Source of the DNA: Monocercomonoides exilis
Taxonomy: Eukaryota; Preaxostyla; Oxymonadida; Polymastigidae
Direction of reading: 5' to 3'
Length of the DNA: 64,000 bases
NCBI GenBank assembly: GCA_001643675.2
Contig: LSRY02000028.1
Coordinates: 62,001-126,000 of the forward strand
Below, one piece after another: positions 1 to 11,968 of this stretch (position 1 is the first letter of the stretch; the number at the start of each line of letters is the position of its first letter). Both the position numbers and the translations under genes were made by a program. The notes beneath the pieces were generated by a model. That model did not search any database and had not been told where the DNA came from. It saw only the letters and a program-made list of their open reading frames with translations.

Positions 1-1476
1 AAAGCATTTGATGATTAGTCCGCGGCGTGATGCAAATTTTCGCTTAGCCTTTTCAAGTGCAGATATTGAAGCATCCATGTTTTCAGTTGTCTCATCAAGA
101 TTTGCATCAATTCTGATAAGTTCCCATTCGGATTTAGTGAATAAATAGAAACAATATAGGAAATTTTTAAATAAGTATTACTGTTACAAAAAATTTTTTT
201 GATGCACACAATTGAAGACTTTCTCTCTGTTGAGTCAGAAGATGACCCAAATCCTGAAACATGGTGCTTATTTCACTCATGGCCCGGTGTACCATATTCA
301 AAGACTATTTAAAAAAAAAAGATAATTAAGAAGAAATTCATTCATTTCTTCATTAATATAAAATCATTTGACATACAGCTGTTCTTTCATCATGTCTTCT
401 CTCGGTAATCAGAGGAGCATAATTTTCATCTAACAGTCGCATTCAAACAAATAAATATTCATCAAAAATTAATATTTCACATTTGACTTGTATTCAAAAT
501 TCCATTGTAAACAAACCAAGTCCATTATTGTTCCATTTTGCATCATCGTCCTCTGCCATGCTGCTGTTGAAACGCTGAGTGGGTATTTGTTTTTGATTTG
601 AATGACGTGGTAAATTGAATGATGTGGATGCTGATGAAGTGACAGAAGAAGAAGAAGAAGAAGAAGAAGTGGAGGAGGAAAGGACAGGCGTTGGCTCATC
701 AAATTCATCTTCAAACCTACGATGTTTTAAGTTCAAACAAATTGCAAGAGATTTATTATTATCAAAAAGAAATTTACCATACTGAATTTTGTGAGATCCT
801 TCTTTGTGAAGCATACATAAGAAAATAAGCAATAAACTTAAAAATTTATTCAAAAATACTAAATTACATACTTCGTCTTGGAATAGCAACGTCTTCAGTT
901 CCCATGAACAGATTTCGTCGTTCAGCCCTTTGTTGTAAGTACTTCAAAAAATAATAATAAACAAAAAAGAACAATAAAATTTGCATACTTCAGCGTGCTC
1001 CTTCAACTGTGATTGAAAAGCTCTTGTTAAATCTTGAGTTACACTTGCCAAATCCTCAACAATTGCTTTTGAATGATTCTGAAAAAAAAAATGAAAATAT
1101 GGTGAGTATTCTTGAATGACTCAATGCACACAATTGTGGAAGCATTCATTGATGCGTTGCTAAGAAGTTGATTGATTCGAGCTATTTCTCCAGAAATATC
1201 TTGCATGTCTGTCTGAAAGCTCGCAGAAAGAAGGTCGATTTGAGACTCATTTTCATCAAACAAATCTTTTCTTTTGGAAAGTTCATTAAGATGGGAAAGT
1301 TTTTTAAGGCACTGTGCTGTTTTTCCCTGAACAGTTTTTGCTCTCTGTAAAATCTGCATATATTTCGGATCAATTTTTCTGTTTTTCTTTTGCAATGAAA
1401 CGGACTTTCTCTGAGGAAGTGGTTTTTTGGCTTCATTTTCTTGCACAAGATCGAAAAAGCGTGAAGTGATATCCAT
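1..1476 (-). CDS. STX5: Syntaxin-5-like Qa-SNARE, C-terminus cut by window edge
   Basis: Golgi/ER t-SNARE acting in ER-Golgi fusion. Spliced exons on the minus strand are about 1476-1132, 1078-989, 941-868, 716-517, 429-377, 304-210 and 112-1. The start is the ATG at 1476 (MDITSRFFDLVQENE), because the longer frame above it begins without an ATG just after a splice acceptor. The N-terminal helical part resembles the Habc region of Sed5/syntaxin-5 (motif KRKDLFDENESQIDLL near residue 60). It is followed by a Ser-rich linker with a run of about nine serines. The SNARE helix covers roughly the last 70 residues, with the central-layer Gln in LLTQQRESLQ and then DANLDETTENMDASI. The membrane anchor must lie beyond position 1. 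The SEM1 start is 176 bp away on the other strand, so the two may share a promoter. The exon 3 donor is uncertain (GTAATT chosen because it keeps the frame). Confidence 0.85.
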
Positions 1477-1652
1477 TAGATTTTCCAAATAGCGAAGCTG
1501 AAAAAATAAAGTAATTATTTATGGTTCTTCTTCATACTTTTTGTTTTGACTTTTATTGATATTAAATTATCATTTTTAAGTTGATAACAGAATAATTTTT
1601 GATTTTTCGTTATTCGATTAAAAATATCAAGGGCATTTTGATCAAGTGATAA

Positions 1653-1925
1653 ATGTCGGAGAAACAAAAGGCACCAGAGACACAACGAACGCAACCTCAT
1701 CTTGTTTCTTTGGAAGATGACGATGAATTTGAAGAATTTGAGGGAGGTTTATTGATTATAAACATTTATATTGCTTTAGTTCGTGATTTTGATTTTTCAG
1801 ATTTTTCGGCTCCAACCGCTGACATAGACGCTGGAGAGTGGCAAGACGAATGGGACGAAGAAAATCCAGATGATGCATTTGCAATTCACATTCGCGAAGT
1901 TTCAGCTGCTCACAAGAAGTCGTGA
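1653..1925 (+). CDS. SEM1: 26S proteasome lid subunit DSS1/SEM1
   Basis: Small acidic protein of the 26S proteasome lid; in other eukaryotes it also binds BRCA2 and the TREX-2 complex. Exons are 1653-1746 and 1801-1925, giving 72 residues, close to the usual 70. The first acidic/aromatic box is EDDDEFEEFEGDF and the second is GEWQDEWDEENPDDAF, with both Trp of the W-x-x-x-W pattern, then a short C-terminal helix. This is the full DSS1 layout. The 54-nt intron (donor GTTTAT, acceptor TTTTCAG) has no stop and a length divisible by three, so an unspliced transcript would read through as a 90-residue protein. The protein comparison strongly favours splicing. The gene is divergent to STX5. Confidence 0.9.
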   Translation: MSEKQKAPETQRTQPHLVSLEDDDEFEEFEGGLLIINIYIALVRDFDFSDFSAPTADIDAGEWQDEWDEENPDDAFAIHIREVSAAHKKS

Positions 1926-2242
1926 TCACCTTCTCCACTTCAACATTTTTCTTTTGTGTTAAACTTCACTGCAATTTCTTCTTGATCTATCACTTCGAGA
2001 AATAATTAATGTACGATTAGTTCATTTACTAAATAAATCTTCTTTTACATCTCATTAACTTTGCTGACATTTCCCCCAAAATCTGAACAGATTTGGCTTA
2101 TAAAATTGTTTTCATAGAATGGCGAAATGATACAAAAGCATAAAATTGAAAGAAAAAAATAAAACAAGGAAGAAAGATTGATACAAACAACTTGAAGGCT
2201 TATACAAAGAAAAAATAATAAGATTTTGATTGTTGAATAATT
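1926..2242. other. Tail-to-tail spacer, no gene seen
   Basis: AT-rich 317-bp spacer between the stop codons of SEM1 and the downstream minus-strand gene. No ORF, RNA gene or repeat was recognised. It should hold both 3' ends and polyadenylation sites. Confidence 0.6.
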
Positions 2243-5042
2243 CTACTCTGACTCTTTTTCAAGTCCATTCGGTATAAGATATTTTCCTGTGCTTTTTTCA
2301 TCAATAACAACTGATTCACTGATGCGTTGCATTGTTTTGGTGATCGAAAAGGATTTCTCTTCAGAAGGTGTTTCTGAATCTGCAACATAATTTGTCAAAG
2401 ATTTTCAATAATAAAAATAAAATTTAAAAAAAAGGAACACACCTTCAGAAGAAGATGTCTGAACAGGGGTGCTTTCTTTTTTCTCTGCAGATACGAAGGG
2501 AGACAAATGATAATCGCCCTGGAGTGGAAGAGTGCCCATAGGCGAACCTTGGGGCTGGAGTGAAGTGACAGGAGAAATTTGTGGTGATGATGTGCTTGTT
2601 TGAAGTGTGCGAGAGGGATACTGCGACTTTGCAGTGCCGGCAAGCATTTCTGAGCCGTCCCGCCCTGTATTCAGATGATAGCCTGCTCCGCGACGGATCG
2701 AAGAATAAGAAGCAGAAGAGAATGAAGCATTCGCTTTTGATGCGGAAAGGTTCGATGCTCCTCTCTCAGTCACTTCGGCTTCTATCTCTCGAACGCGCTC
2801 AGCAATATCTTCATTTGATGCATCAGACCAATTGGAATCCACACTGTTGCAGAACAAATATTTTATTAAATAAACAGAAATGATTAGCAATATTCATTAA
2901 ATTCTGTTTAAAAAAACGAATAAAAAAATATATTCAAACCTCATTTTTTCATCAGCATCTGCCGTCTCTTCGGTATCCACTCTTATTTCTCTGTCTCTGA
3001 GCGACGCATCGTGTGGGTTGCGCAGTTTGAGTGGTGTCACTTTCGACGAAGTTGCCGAGTTCCTCGCAAACATGTTCGTGTCTGCATCGTACGGAAACGC
3101 ATTCGATCCGAAACGAGCAGTTGACCAGCCGTTTGAGCGTCTTGTGGTCAGCCCCCCGTCTCTTTCGCTGAGCAGCATTCCATCTCCAGCCACTTCCCTC
3201 ATCCGCCCACTCAGCGGAGAGCGGCTGAATATTTCAGTGTATTCTTGGTCTGACATGGAACTGCTTAACCCAGATGAGGATGTGATTGCAAGATTTGAGC
3301 CAGTTCCAGCTGGAGTGAGAGGATTGGGCGAATGCTCTGTGGAGTTCAAAGGCGGAAGATGTGGAATGTGATGGCGTGCTGTTCCACTATAAACAAATAT
3401 GTAAAAAAAATGAAAGAAAAGCAGAAAATAGACAAAATCATGAAGAACATAAAAAAAAGAAACAAACCTCCCAGCATCCGGAGTGTAATACTGCAACAGC
3501 GTATTCCTGCTTTTTCTGTACTTTGGATCGAGATATGCATGATACACTGTATGTTCTGGATGTTTGTGACCAGAAGGCGAGTCTGTGTCATTCAGCAGTG
3601 TTCTCTCTCTCTCAGACTGCCACCCTTCTCCTTTCCCTTCAATAGAAGCAATCCTGTCGCTTTCTCTCCGCTTTGTGTGTTCTGTCTCCATTCGCCCGCA
3701 GTGCTGTGAATGTGCCTGCACCGCCTTAAACAAATTACGCTGCTGCGCCTCTCTTTCAGCACGCTGCGAGAGGCGCGCTGAAAGATATGTCTCCATCATC
3801 CGCTCTCTCAAGTCTGCATTCTCTGAGACTGCACTGTAAGTCATAGAAAGCGGAGGAACAACCATCGAAGAATACGTCGCTGCCCCGTTGGCCTCCCTCA
3901 GCGAAGAGGCAGAGAACGGAGGCGTGGATGGAGTTGCTCCATTCACAGACATTCGAGAAGTTGCAGAAGCAGAAGTTCGATATGAACTTAATTGCGTGTC
4001 TGTCCTGCTTCTTTGTGTTAAACCTCCTCTCATCGATGCTGAGCCAATCGGGTTTCTGTCTGCCATCCCGCTTTTCTCTGCCTCCTCTTCTGCTCTCTTT
4101 GTCCGCTCTTTCTCGTGCTTGTGCAAAACAACAGCAGCATAACGCTCTCCCTTCAGCCACGCAGAATATGCTTCTGGGTTGATCCCTTGCGACTCACAGA
4201 CTTCTGGATGATCGCGGAATAAATCGCGAGGAACGTATGAGGCAACCTTGCAGATGAATTCAGGGTCATAGCATTCATCTCTTCCTGTCCATCCCCCGCT
4301 TTTTCTTCCAGTAGTCATCCCTCCTTCACAACCCTTGCTCGTATCAAGTTCTCTTTTTGACAATTCACTAGAGTTTAGACGCAATGGAGGAAGAGCCGAA
4401 GCTGGCATTGCCTTCATAGCTGGTGGGCTTGACGGTTCTTCCCTTCCTGTTAATTCTTCATTGGGTGAATTGGAATTATTATTCGCATCATCAATTTGTT
4501 GATTTGAAGTGTCATTAAGTTGAGGATTTTGTTCAGTTTGTTCTGGAAATTGCTCCTCAATAAAAGAAGTTTCTCCAACCTCATGATTTTCTTCGGATGA
4601 GACTTCATTTGCGTTGGAACCTGTTTTGTTTGTGCTTTCTTCAATGTCAGCTGTTGAACGTGGAGAAGGAAATGGAGGCAGAATCGCTTCGAACACTGGA
4701 AGTTCTCCGGTTGGTTTTAACTTCGGACGTGGTCCAAAATCGACAACTTTTGGAACAATGTATCGTTGTGCAATTGGTTTTTTGTGAGTCTCAATCTTTG
4801 AAGACAAAAAATTAAAAAATATTTCCAACACACACACACAAAAAGAAAACAATCTACCATTTCATAAGGTTCCTGCTGAGACCTCTGGGAAAAGCTCCCT
4901 GTGACAGAACGAACTTTGTAGATTAAGCATTCCAAAGCAAGAAAACAAGAAGAAATATATAACTTGGTAAATACAAAAACTAAAACACACAAGTTTCTTG
5001 ATTTGATCGTAAAGTCGAAAACCGTGGCTCGATTATAGCCAT
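2243..5042 (-). CDS. Unrecognised 806-residue mostly disordered protein
   Basis: Six exons join in frame: 5042-4991, 4913-4858, 4795-3468, 3386-2940, 2843-2443 and 2379-2243. They start with ATG (MAIIEPRFSTLRSNQE) and end with TAG. I do not recognise the family. The visible order is a short basic N-terminus with VVDFGPRPKLKPTGELP near residue 50, an acidic Glu/Asn/Ser-rich stretch, one compact island around residues 190-240 (YDPEFICKVASYVPRDLF, then HPE and a Tyr/Trp/Leu pattern), a Lys/Glu/Arg/Gln-rich charged helix, and a long Ser/Thr/Pro/Gly tail. No signal peptide or membrane segment is seen. Donors are GTGTGT, GTAGAT, GTTTGT, GTTTGA and GTGTGT. The compact island is the best seed for a remote-homology search. 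The start is 221 bp from the divergent gene at 5264. Confidence 0.7.
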
Positions 5043-5263
5043 ATCAGTAAAAGCTGATTACGCCTTTATTGTTTATAAGCAATAAAAAGCAAATGAAGAG
5101 GTTATTTCCCCCATAAGAATAAAAAATCTTTCCAAGAAATATAATTAAAAATTTGTCCATCCGATTATTAACATAGCGATGTGAAAATGAAATGAAATAA
5201 GTGAATTTTTGTTTTTTCTGAGAAAGAAAAATCAGATCAAGTTTCAAAAATCTTTTTCATCTA

Positions 5264-8200
5264 ATGTCGGATGAGAGCGAAGAAGAGTCTTCGTACGAGG
5301 AAAGCGAAGATGAAAGCGAAGAAGTACGTAAGGAAAATGCATTATTGAAAAGAAAACTTGACGAACTGAAAGAAGATCATGAACTTGAGATGCAAGGCGT
5401 TTTGGATGTTGTTGAAAAAGTTACTCAAGATAAAAACAAGGTCCACTCTATTCATTTATTATTTCTATTAATTTTCCATATTCTAGTTAAAAGATGAACT
5501 CACTGCGCAGATTGCCCAACTTGAATCAGAAAAGAAGTTTGAAATCAATATATTGTTTTAAATAAAAAAATGCATAAACGTTTTTAGAAAGATGAAGGAA
5601 AAAATTAGTCAACTGGAACAGGAGCTTCAAAAAATGAAGGAAAATGAAGTCAAACAAAATGCTACAGAAGAACTAATAGAAAATGATAGCAATTCTCAGA
5701 ATGCCGAAAACATAACCCCAGCAAAAATTGAAAGATTTTGTTTTCCAACGTTAGATAAACGATTTTCTCATCGTGAGCAGCAGAAGCTTTTCAAACTTCT
5801 TTCAGAGGAGAATAGGCCACCTACTTTATTTGAAAGATGGAAGAGGGAGAAAGAAGAAGAAAAGAAGCAAGAAGCATATGCAAATATGGCTGCTTCATCA
5901 AATTCTGTGTTTATTTCTCCGTTAAACACTTCTATTCAGTTATCACCAATACAGCTTTCTCCTCATCAGTCAAGAACACAAACACAGACATCTGCTATAT
6001 CATCGTCTCCATTCCGTTCATCACGCTCGCTGTCTCCTTCCTATGTAATCCCATCTGCACGCCCCTCACCATCACGTACAATTTCACGTCTTCTGCATCA
6101 TTCATCATCTCCATTTCGCTCAACACTAGATCTGTCTCCATCACTCTCGCAAAGCACTTCACAAACTCAAACACTTCCATTTCAAACAAATTCTTCTTCT
6201 TTAACTCCTCAGCCTTCCGCATCATTCCTTGCAACACCTTCAAAATCTGAATCTGACAACCCTTCTCAATGCAGTGATCCTCGAGAAGCTGAAGATGGAT
6301 TGATGAGCTCTACATCTGCACTTCAAACAGACATACTCACAAACATTGAAACTGGGATTTCGACTGAAGATAAAGAAACACTTCAACACTCAACTGATCC
6401 TAATATGGAAAATTCTTTATCAAATTCACAAAAGCTTAAAGAGGCAAAAGATGAAATTTTGACTGAGGATGAAGCGCAGAAAGAACCACACATCGATTGG
6501 TCATCTTCTCTTCAGAAGCTTCTTGCATCATTTAGTGTGGACATTCCAATGACAAACAACAAACACAATGATAATAGTGAAACAACAAAAGATAAGGTAA
6601 ATAATAATAATGATAATGAAGAAGAAGAAGAAGATGATAATGATGAAAGAAAGAAAGATGAAGGGAATAGAAATATGAAAGAAATATCAAAGAGTCCTAA
6701 AAAAATAGATTTCGAAATAAAAGAACAAAATGCAGCAACAGAAAAAGAAAATGAGCTAATATTCAGTCAGAGAGAATATGATAAAGAAATGAAAGAGGAG
6801 GAGGAAGAAGAAAATTTGGAGAAAAGCTCGTCAGATAAAGATGAAACACATTCAAATGATTATTCGTACAAAAGCGAAGATATTGATGGTTCATCTTTGT
6901 CACAGCGCAGAATGTCAGAGTCAAATGTTTCTGTTTTATCACTTCCATCTCTTTCTGATGAAGATGAAGATAAAGGTGAAGAAGAAGATTCTGCAAATCT
7001 CAAAACAAAAGAACCGAACGAAATATCATTAACTGGAGCGAAACAAGAAAGTGATGAGAATAAGCATGAAGACACAGATATTCTCAACAGACATCAAAAG
7101 AAGCAGAGTGGCGAACAATCTTCAAGTCAGACAATAAAAGACAAAGCAGAGCAAAACTGCCCAGAAACAAAACATTCAGATACAAAATCTGATTATCAAA
7201 GGGCATCTGCTACCCAACAAGTTGAAAATGAGCAAGAAGAAAATAAAGGAACTGACGCGCATGTTTTGGATGTCAACAAAGAAGAAACAGAAAAACATAC
7301 GCACAAACAAAAGAGAAAGAAAAAAGAGCACAAAAGCAGACCACATCAATCACATCATCACCATCATCACAAACACACAACACAATCTCCACAATCTCAT
7401 CTATCTTTATCTCCACAATCAAATTCACATATTCCATTGCATTTGGATTTAGACGCTGTAAATCCAATCTTAGCAGAAGCAAGCACAGAAGAGTCAAAGG
7501 AAAGAGAAGTAACAGATGAAACGACTACAAAGAATAAAGAAAATGAAGCTTCATCTGTTCAAAAGGAAAACTCTGATGAGGCAACAGAATTACCTGAAGA
7601 GAAAGAAACAAAGCAAAAGGTGGAAGAAGAAGAATGCGAAATCACATCTTCTCAGATCGAAGCAATAAAACCAGTAATTGTAAAGAAGAAAAAGAAGAAA
7701 AAGAAAAAAGAGCAATCAACTTCTTCTGACAATTCACAGACACCCGGAACGAATGACTATTCCACAATTGAACTTTTCGAGCCACCTTTAGTTTCACCAC
7801 AACTTGTCTTTCCACCAGGTGGAAAAATTTCCTCCTCTTTTCATTCATCCCAGACACCATCTCAATCATTTCAGCAATTCAATCAATTCAGCAATTCATC
7901 AACACCATTTCATTCCTCTTTTCCTCCTCTGACTTCTACTCCTCCAAGGAGTTCATCTATTTCTCGACTTATCATTCCCACAAAAACAAAAGAAGGAGAT
8001 CAGCAAAAAGGCAGTTTGGACTCAGAATTAGACGATGCTTTTGATGAGAAGCCTCATATTTTCCTGGACTTTTCGAGATCTCCATCAAGATCACCTGAAA
8101 GAAGAACTAAATCCACAACTCCTTCACAGAGAATCTATTCAAAGGCCAATTCTTCTCAAAATTATACACCTCGCAAAAATGTGACCTCGAAAACTCAACA

Positions 8201-8348
8201 ACGATTCTTTACTCGGGCACGTTCAATTGAACAAAAAGAGCTTGAAAATGCAAGAAAACAGAATGAATCCAAGAAAACTCTTTCTTTCAACGAATTTAGT
8301 AAAGAGTCAACACAAAGACGCGGGAGATCAGCTTCAAAACTTATTTAA
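5264..8348 (+). CDS. Unrecognised 995-residue acidic coiled-coil/Ser-rich protein
   Basis: Exons are 5264-5440, 5487-5536 and 5588-8348. The protein starts with an acidic Ser/Glu run (MSDESEEESSYEESEDESEE), continues into a heptad-like coiled coil across both introns (residues about 20-110), then a short conserved-looking segment FCFPTLDKRFSHREQQKLF near residue 125. The rest is low complexity: Ser/Thr/Pro with SRSLSPS-type repeats, long Glu/Asp/Lys stretches, a His run near 7360 and a Lys run near 7690. The C-terminal 100 residues are basic and Ser-rich (SRSPSRSPERRTKS). The composition suggests a scaffold or RNA/cytoskeleton-associated protein, but no family was recognised. It ends in TAA, with further stops soon after. 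Intron 1 has an unusual donor, GTCCAC, so that junction is less sure. Confidence 0.75.
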
Positions 8349-8505
8349 TCAAAGAAATCGAAAAGATCTTATGTTGTTTCTAAATTTTGTATTTTGATAC
8401 TTTTCTGTTTTAAAATTTAATATTTACCAAAAATTTTAACAAATAATAATATGAAGGGGCAATTTGATCATATCGATCAAGTTTATCAAAGAATCAGGGT
8501 TATTT

Positions 8506-11500
8506 ATGTCAGAAACAACAACTGATTCGGCAGCACTTAGTGATGCTGAAGAAATTTATAAAATGCCAATGCTTATCGTTGGAATGGAAAAATTAACAAC
8601 ACAAGCGGTCAACACGATTCTTTCTGGATCATACACTGGTTTATTTGAATATCATTTTCGTTTTTGTTTATCATCTATCACTATTGCTTTTTTCTTTTCT
8701 AGTCATTTGCGCAAAGAATGCTGAAGAAGCAATGAATATTCTTGCAACACAAGAAATTCATTTGGTTTTTGTATCTTTAAGTTTACAGGAGCAGAGCGGA
8801 CTTGAGCTTCTCAAAACGATTAAAAATAGCTTCCCTGGGATGAATGTAATTATTGTTTCAATGAATGAAGGTATTGATTCCATGAGACGTTGCTACAAAG
8901 AAGGAGCAGCCGATGTATTTCAAGTACCAATATCAGCAGAGATGGTTCGAGCACGTGTTGGAATTCTTTTACAGAATTCTCTTTTAAAGCGTAAGCTAAC
9001 AAACTTGGGATATGAAAGAGATGCTGATGCAGAACAAAGAAAAAGTGATGTTAAAGCATTTCAAGAAATGATCCACAGAGTGGAGCAACTTACAGGCGAG
9101 GTTGAACAATCCGCAGATGACATAGCTTCACTCGAAGAGCTCATTAAACAAAAAGACGAAGAAATCGCAAAAGAAAAGCAAAAATCAGCAAACTTTGCCA
9201 GACTTATTGTTGGAGCATTTTCGTCAAAGCCAAATGCGACACCTCAACCAGCAGAGGTACCTCTTTGCACAATAGCAGACTCCATTCCACCGCCCGTTAT
9301 GAAGGAAGCAAAGGATATGACACAGCGCATTTCACGAGCATCAGAAACACCAATTCAAACTTTGACACGCTCAGTGGCTGATATTGTTCGAGGCGATCAA
9401 AAGATGAAGCCAGCTGACTTGAAGAAAGCGCTGACGCAAATGGTCACTTCACTCTCAGCCGAAGACTTGTACAAACCTCAGTTCAAGAAGCTCTTCAAAG
9501 AGTGCGGGGTGGACGACATGACACGACAGTGGATCATTGGCGAGTTCCAGTCAGAAGAGCGGAGGAAGGCAACTGATCCTCGCCTTCTGGATCAAGTGGA
9601 CTTTGCATCAATGGGCGACACAAGCATGCTGAAGGACTGGGGATTCAACGTGTTTTCGTTCTCACACGACGCGCTGCTGTCCTTCATCGAAGGCATGTTC
9701 AACGAATTCGGGCTTCTGCAGCGATTCAAGATTGATCTGAAAGTATTCCGCAATTTCTTGGTTGAGCTTCGTCAGTCATTCACACAGACACCGTACCACA
9801 ACTATACACACGCCTTCGACACACTGCAGACAATCTTTCTTATTCTGACAAACACAAAAGTTACCAAATTCCTCACTAAACTGGACATTCTTGCGCTGTT
9901 TATCGGAGCTTTGTGCCAAGATATTGATCATCCTGGTCTGAACAACTTGTATCAGGTCAATGCACAGACACCACTTGCACTGAACTACAACGATATTTCT
10001 GTGCTTGAGAACTTCCACGCCTCGCGTTGCTTTGCGTTGCTGGGGAGGACAGAGCTTCTGAAACAGCTAACATCAGAGGAATACATTGAGCTCCGGAGAA
10101 ACGTGATCTCAGGTATTCTTGCGACAGATATGTCATCACACTTCACCACACTGACTCGATTAGCTACTCACATCGAGACAAAGCCCTTCTCTCGCGATAG
10201 CCCCGATGACAGGCAGCTGCTCATATGCACATTGCTTCATGCAGCAGATTTGAGCAATACATGCAAACAGTGGAGAATCTGCAAGCGCTGGTCAGAGCTG
10301 ATGCAGGAGGAGTTTCTGAAGCAAGGTGACAAAGAAGTCGAACAAGACTTACCACGCTCTCCGTACATGACAAGATCCAACTCCAACATTGCGAAGATGA
10401 TGACAAACATGATTGACTATTGTGTGTACCCGCTCTTCTCCACACTCACCCGCATCTTCCCAGAGCTTCACATCTGCATAGTCAACCTCCAAGCCAACCG
10501 CCTGCAGTTCATGCAGTCTATTGACGAGCAGCGCATTCCTGAGATTCAGCTGGAGGATCCGATGCTGATAGCTGGTGATGGCGACAAAGAAGGTACCGAC
10601 GAAGAAGACTGGGCACGAGGAGATCGACAGTTTGAAGACAGATCTCTTCCGATGGATGCTGAGACAGACGAATCAATTGCAATGGCATCCAGCGCATCCA
10701 GCAGCTCCATGCCATCAAGCGCGAGGGGCACATCCTCTTCAAGCACATTTGAGAGATCGTCGCTGGAGCTGAAGAAAGGCTCAAAGTCGTCCATGGGCAG
10801 CTCCTCTGGCTCGTTGATGGTTGGCACGTCGGTAATTGAGATCGGCACATCGCTGTCTGACAGCTCCAACATGCGCCAGCCACACTCCTCCATCCACAAA
10901 AAATCCACTGGAGGGCTTGTTCCTCCAATCACCCCGCCTGCTTCAGGTCAAGTGAAGCCGTCGCTCTATCAAATCACTGTGCCAGAGTCGCCACAGCCGC
11001 TGACTCCGCTCGGACGCTCACCTTTCTCACCATCGTATTCGCAGCAGGTGCTTTCTGGTGGTACTCCGTTCAGCAGCGAGTCTCAGGATGAAGCTGACCA
11101 GTCGATGAGCTCTGCAAAACACCCAGGAATAACCACACAGAAATCAGCGCCAGTGAAAAAACCACCGATTCGGATGATTTCATCGGGGAATTCTTCGTCT
11201 TCGTCAATTCCAACATATTCTGGCAGCGGAACACTGAACATGCAATCACCTTCGTCTGCCTCATCGTCGATCAGCATGTCTTCTCAGATGACACACTCCT
11301 CTTCTTCCTCTGGCTCATCTGCCATTCCATCTACTCCTTCCTCTTCATCTGGTGCCAAACGCACAAGGCCTGGAGTGATGACTGTTAATCCGAGCCAACC
11401 GCTCCACAAAACACTCTCTTCGCCTGGCTCTGTTGATGGAAGTCGCCCGAAACCAGCAACATCCTCAGGAAGAGGCAGCGTGAGAGTGGTTTCTGTGAAA

Positions 11501-11509
11501 AAGCCATGA
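8506..11509 (+). CDS. Cyclic-nucleotide phosphodiesterase with N-terminal receiver-like domain
   Basis: Hydrolyses cAMP and/or cGMP to the 5'-monophosphate in the cytosol. Exons are 8506-8638 and 8703-11509 (979 residues). I took the ATG at 8506 because the frame above it has no ATG. Residues about 20-140 have a response-regulator fold pattern (MLIVGMEKL, then LVFVSLSLQEQSGLELL, then MNVIIVSM, then ADVFQVPIS). Residues about 155-190 form a coiled coil. The class I PDE domain covers about residues 310-640, with the metal-site motifs YHNYTHAFDTLQ and CQDIDHPGLNN, the helix NDISVLENFHASRC and the later Asp in LLHAADLSNTCKQW, so the catalytic core looks complete. The final 300 residues are Ser/Thr/Pro-rich and disordered. 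The layout recalls Dictyostelium RegA and animal PDE8. Specificity cannot be read by eye. Confidence 0.9.
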
Positions 11510-11968
11510 TTTCATTTATTTTTTCACCCTCTTTTTTTAACAATAATTTGTATTTTGCATCCAGTTTTGATAATTTCGCAATCTTTGATTTTGAACAACA
11601 GTCGTAAATTTTATTTCTAATCTATCCTCTTGTATAATAATTCTTTTTTACGTTCTCCATCTCGATGTAAGTTATCCCTGAAATTCAAGTACCTTGTGTG
11701 TTTTTTTCGCAACAACTACACTTTTCAGTCTCTTTCTCTGACTTTTTATTTTCATTCACACCCGCAGCACTTCTCAACGATTTGTTTTCTAATCGTTTTT
11801 TTATTCGACCGATTGATTAATGTTCTGCCTTTCAGCGATTAATTTCACTTTGGCAGTCTTGTTGCTTTCACATTTCATTCTTCATTTGAGTGCTTTTGAA
11901 CAATGAAACCAGAAAAATTGAAATGAAGAAATGAAAAAAATAAAAAATAAAAAAGTCAAATAAAAATA
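11510..11968. other. Tail-to-tail spacer, no gene seen
   Basis: 459-bp AT/pyrimidine-rich spacer between the convergent ends of the phosphodiesterase and GCP2. The ORF at 11630-11842 is short and low-complexity and I do not support it. No RNA gene or repeat was recognised. Confidence 0.6.
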
